A DNA stretch of 64,000 nucleotides, taken from the NCBI RefSeq assembly GCF_006517395.1, contig NZ_VDCY01000012.1:1-64000 (forward strand), read 5' to 3'. This DNA is from Terrilactibacillus laevilacticus. Its GTDB lineage: Bacteria > Bacillota > Bacilli > Bacillales > Sporolactobacillaceae. Position 1 is the stretch's first letter; the number at the start of each line of letters is the position of its first letter. Shown here piece by piece: positions 63,258 through 64,000 of this stretch. The notes beneath the pieces are model-generated. The model searched no databases. It was not told where the DNA came from and saw only the letters and a list, made by a program, of their open reading frames with translations. The position numbers were made by a program, and so were the translations under genes.

Positions 63258-64000
63258 TTAAGCATCTGATGTAAAAACAAGTGTTTTAACAATAATAGGA
63301 ATAATAGAACTAGGTAAGGGCTGTCCAATATCAATGTAATCCCCATGCTGTATATTAATTTGATCAATACAAATCAAGCAATTTACCTTTCCATTTAAAC
63401 GAATGGAAAGAGCATGACCCAAAGCCTTGGCCATATCGTTTTGACAGATAATCACGATATTTTTTTGATTTGGAAGGTATTGAGAATAAATGTTTTCAAG
63501 TATATTGACTATTTTTTTCAGTTTTTCATAAGAACAATAATCAATACCACTCAAATAAAGGGCAAAGGCTGGATCAAGTCCCATTGAATGAAGGCTAAGT
63601 CCCTTTTTAATAGTTTCCGAAAAAATATGATCTAATTGATCTGATTGTAATTCTTCATTTTGTATATGTACTTTTTCAACAGGTACATTTCGTATCGGAA
63701 AATTACCATTTTGAATAAATACCGTTGAACCACTTATTTCAGTCGTTTGTGTCCCTGCGCCTATCACCGTTGCCCTAACGGTTTGTTTAGGAGATAGTAC
63801 GTTGAATGATGATCTTTTCATTAATTGATTTAATGATGTAGCAAGAAACGGGCCAATATCTCCATATCTCGTTCCTTCTTCTAAAGTCATTCGTTCGCTA
63901 TTCTTCATTAATTCCCCAACGCCACCCGAAAACATCCATGTATGAACTGTTGGTAACGATTGGGGCATAGGATCTATGTATAATAATTGAGTATGTTCAT
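63258..64000 (-). CDS. eutA: Ethanolamine ammonia-lyase reactivating factor EutA (partial)
   Basis: C-terminal half of EutA, an ASKHA-fold ATPase that removes inactive cobalamin from ethanolamine ammonia-lyase. The frame is open to the right window edge, so the 5' end is missing; about 247 residues are visible and the complete protein is usually about 460-480. Features are VHTWMFSGGVGELM, RYGDIGPFLATSLN and RATVIGAGTQTTEISGSTVF. It precedes eutB by 50 bases, in the usual eutABC order. Confidence 0.93.
   Translation of the reverse strand, partial: EHTQLLYIDPMPQSLPTVHTWMFSGGVGELMKNSERMTLEEGTRYGDIGPFLATSLNQLMKRSSFNVLSPKQTVRATVIGAGTQTTEISGSTVFIQNGNFPIRNVPVEKVHIQNEELQSDQLDHIFSETIKKGLSLHSMGLDPAFALYLSGIDYCSYEKLKKIVNILENIYSQYLPNQKNIVIICQNDMAKALGHALSIRLNGKVNCLICIDQINIQHGDYIDIGQPLPSSIIPIIVKTLVFTSDA

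Overview
This is a low-GC chromosomal window from an endospore-forming Bacillales bacterium. Supporting genes are an alpha/beta small acid-soluble spore protein, a CotF-type coat protein, two Rap-Phr pairs, YfmL/YfmM and a YkuS-like protein. No rRNA, tRNA, CRISPR array, prophage or intact transposase gene was seen. No species is named, because single-gene resemblance does not justify one.

Layout. 0-5 kb: a Rap-Phr pair, a PHP phosphatase, a NERD-domain protein and a nickel permease. 5-10.4 kb: a complete urease operon on the minus strand (ureA-B-C-E-F-G-D, followed by the nickel permease). 11-19 kb: an LCP cell-wall ligase, a queuosine-precursor transporter with queF behind a preQ1-I riboswitch candidate, a hydrolase, a FetAB-type ABC exporter, flavohaemoglobin and a coat protein. 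19-26 kb: the most striking block. A 956-residue regulator joins an AmiC/UrtA-like amide-binding domain to a sigma-54 activator. It is divergent from amidase, an NCS1 permease with a His/Cys-rich tail, and formamidase. A textbook -24/-12 promoter and a phased array of GAACA half-sites lie between them. 26-37 kb: a second LCP protein, YfmL, YfmM, housekeeping membrane proteins, a SASP and a glycosyltransferase. 37-42 kb: an ascorbate-type PTS operon with its regulator and a transaldolase-like aldolase. 42-48 kb: an orphan sugar-binding lipoprotein, a GH5 glycosidase, and a three-gene operon of a lipoprotein and two zinc-ribbon membrane proteins behind a c-di-GMP-I riboswitch. 48-57 kb: a sugar porter, an N-carbamoyl hydrolase with its own sigma-54 promoter, an amidohydrolase relic, a DUF1028 protein, an M20 carbamoylase and others. 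57-64 kb: a second Rap-Phr pair, threonine aldolase, cyanase and eutC-eutB-eutA (eutA runs off the right end).

A shared theme is release of ammonia from small nitrogen compounds: urea, aliphatic amides, formamide, N-carbamoyl compounds, cyanate and ethanolamine. Sigma-54 promoters precede two of these transcription units. The pattern suggests a nitrogen-scavenging lifestyle (inference).

Several dispersed non-coding repeat families are present. The main one is a MITE-like element of about 155 bp (seven copies, four with perfect 5-bp target duplications). It lies inside the urease operon next to the ureC stop codon and has broken a yndM-like gene. Longer copies and a second repeat family carry small hairpins with an invariant AGGA(C/T) loop and compensating stem changes.
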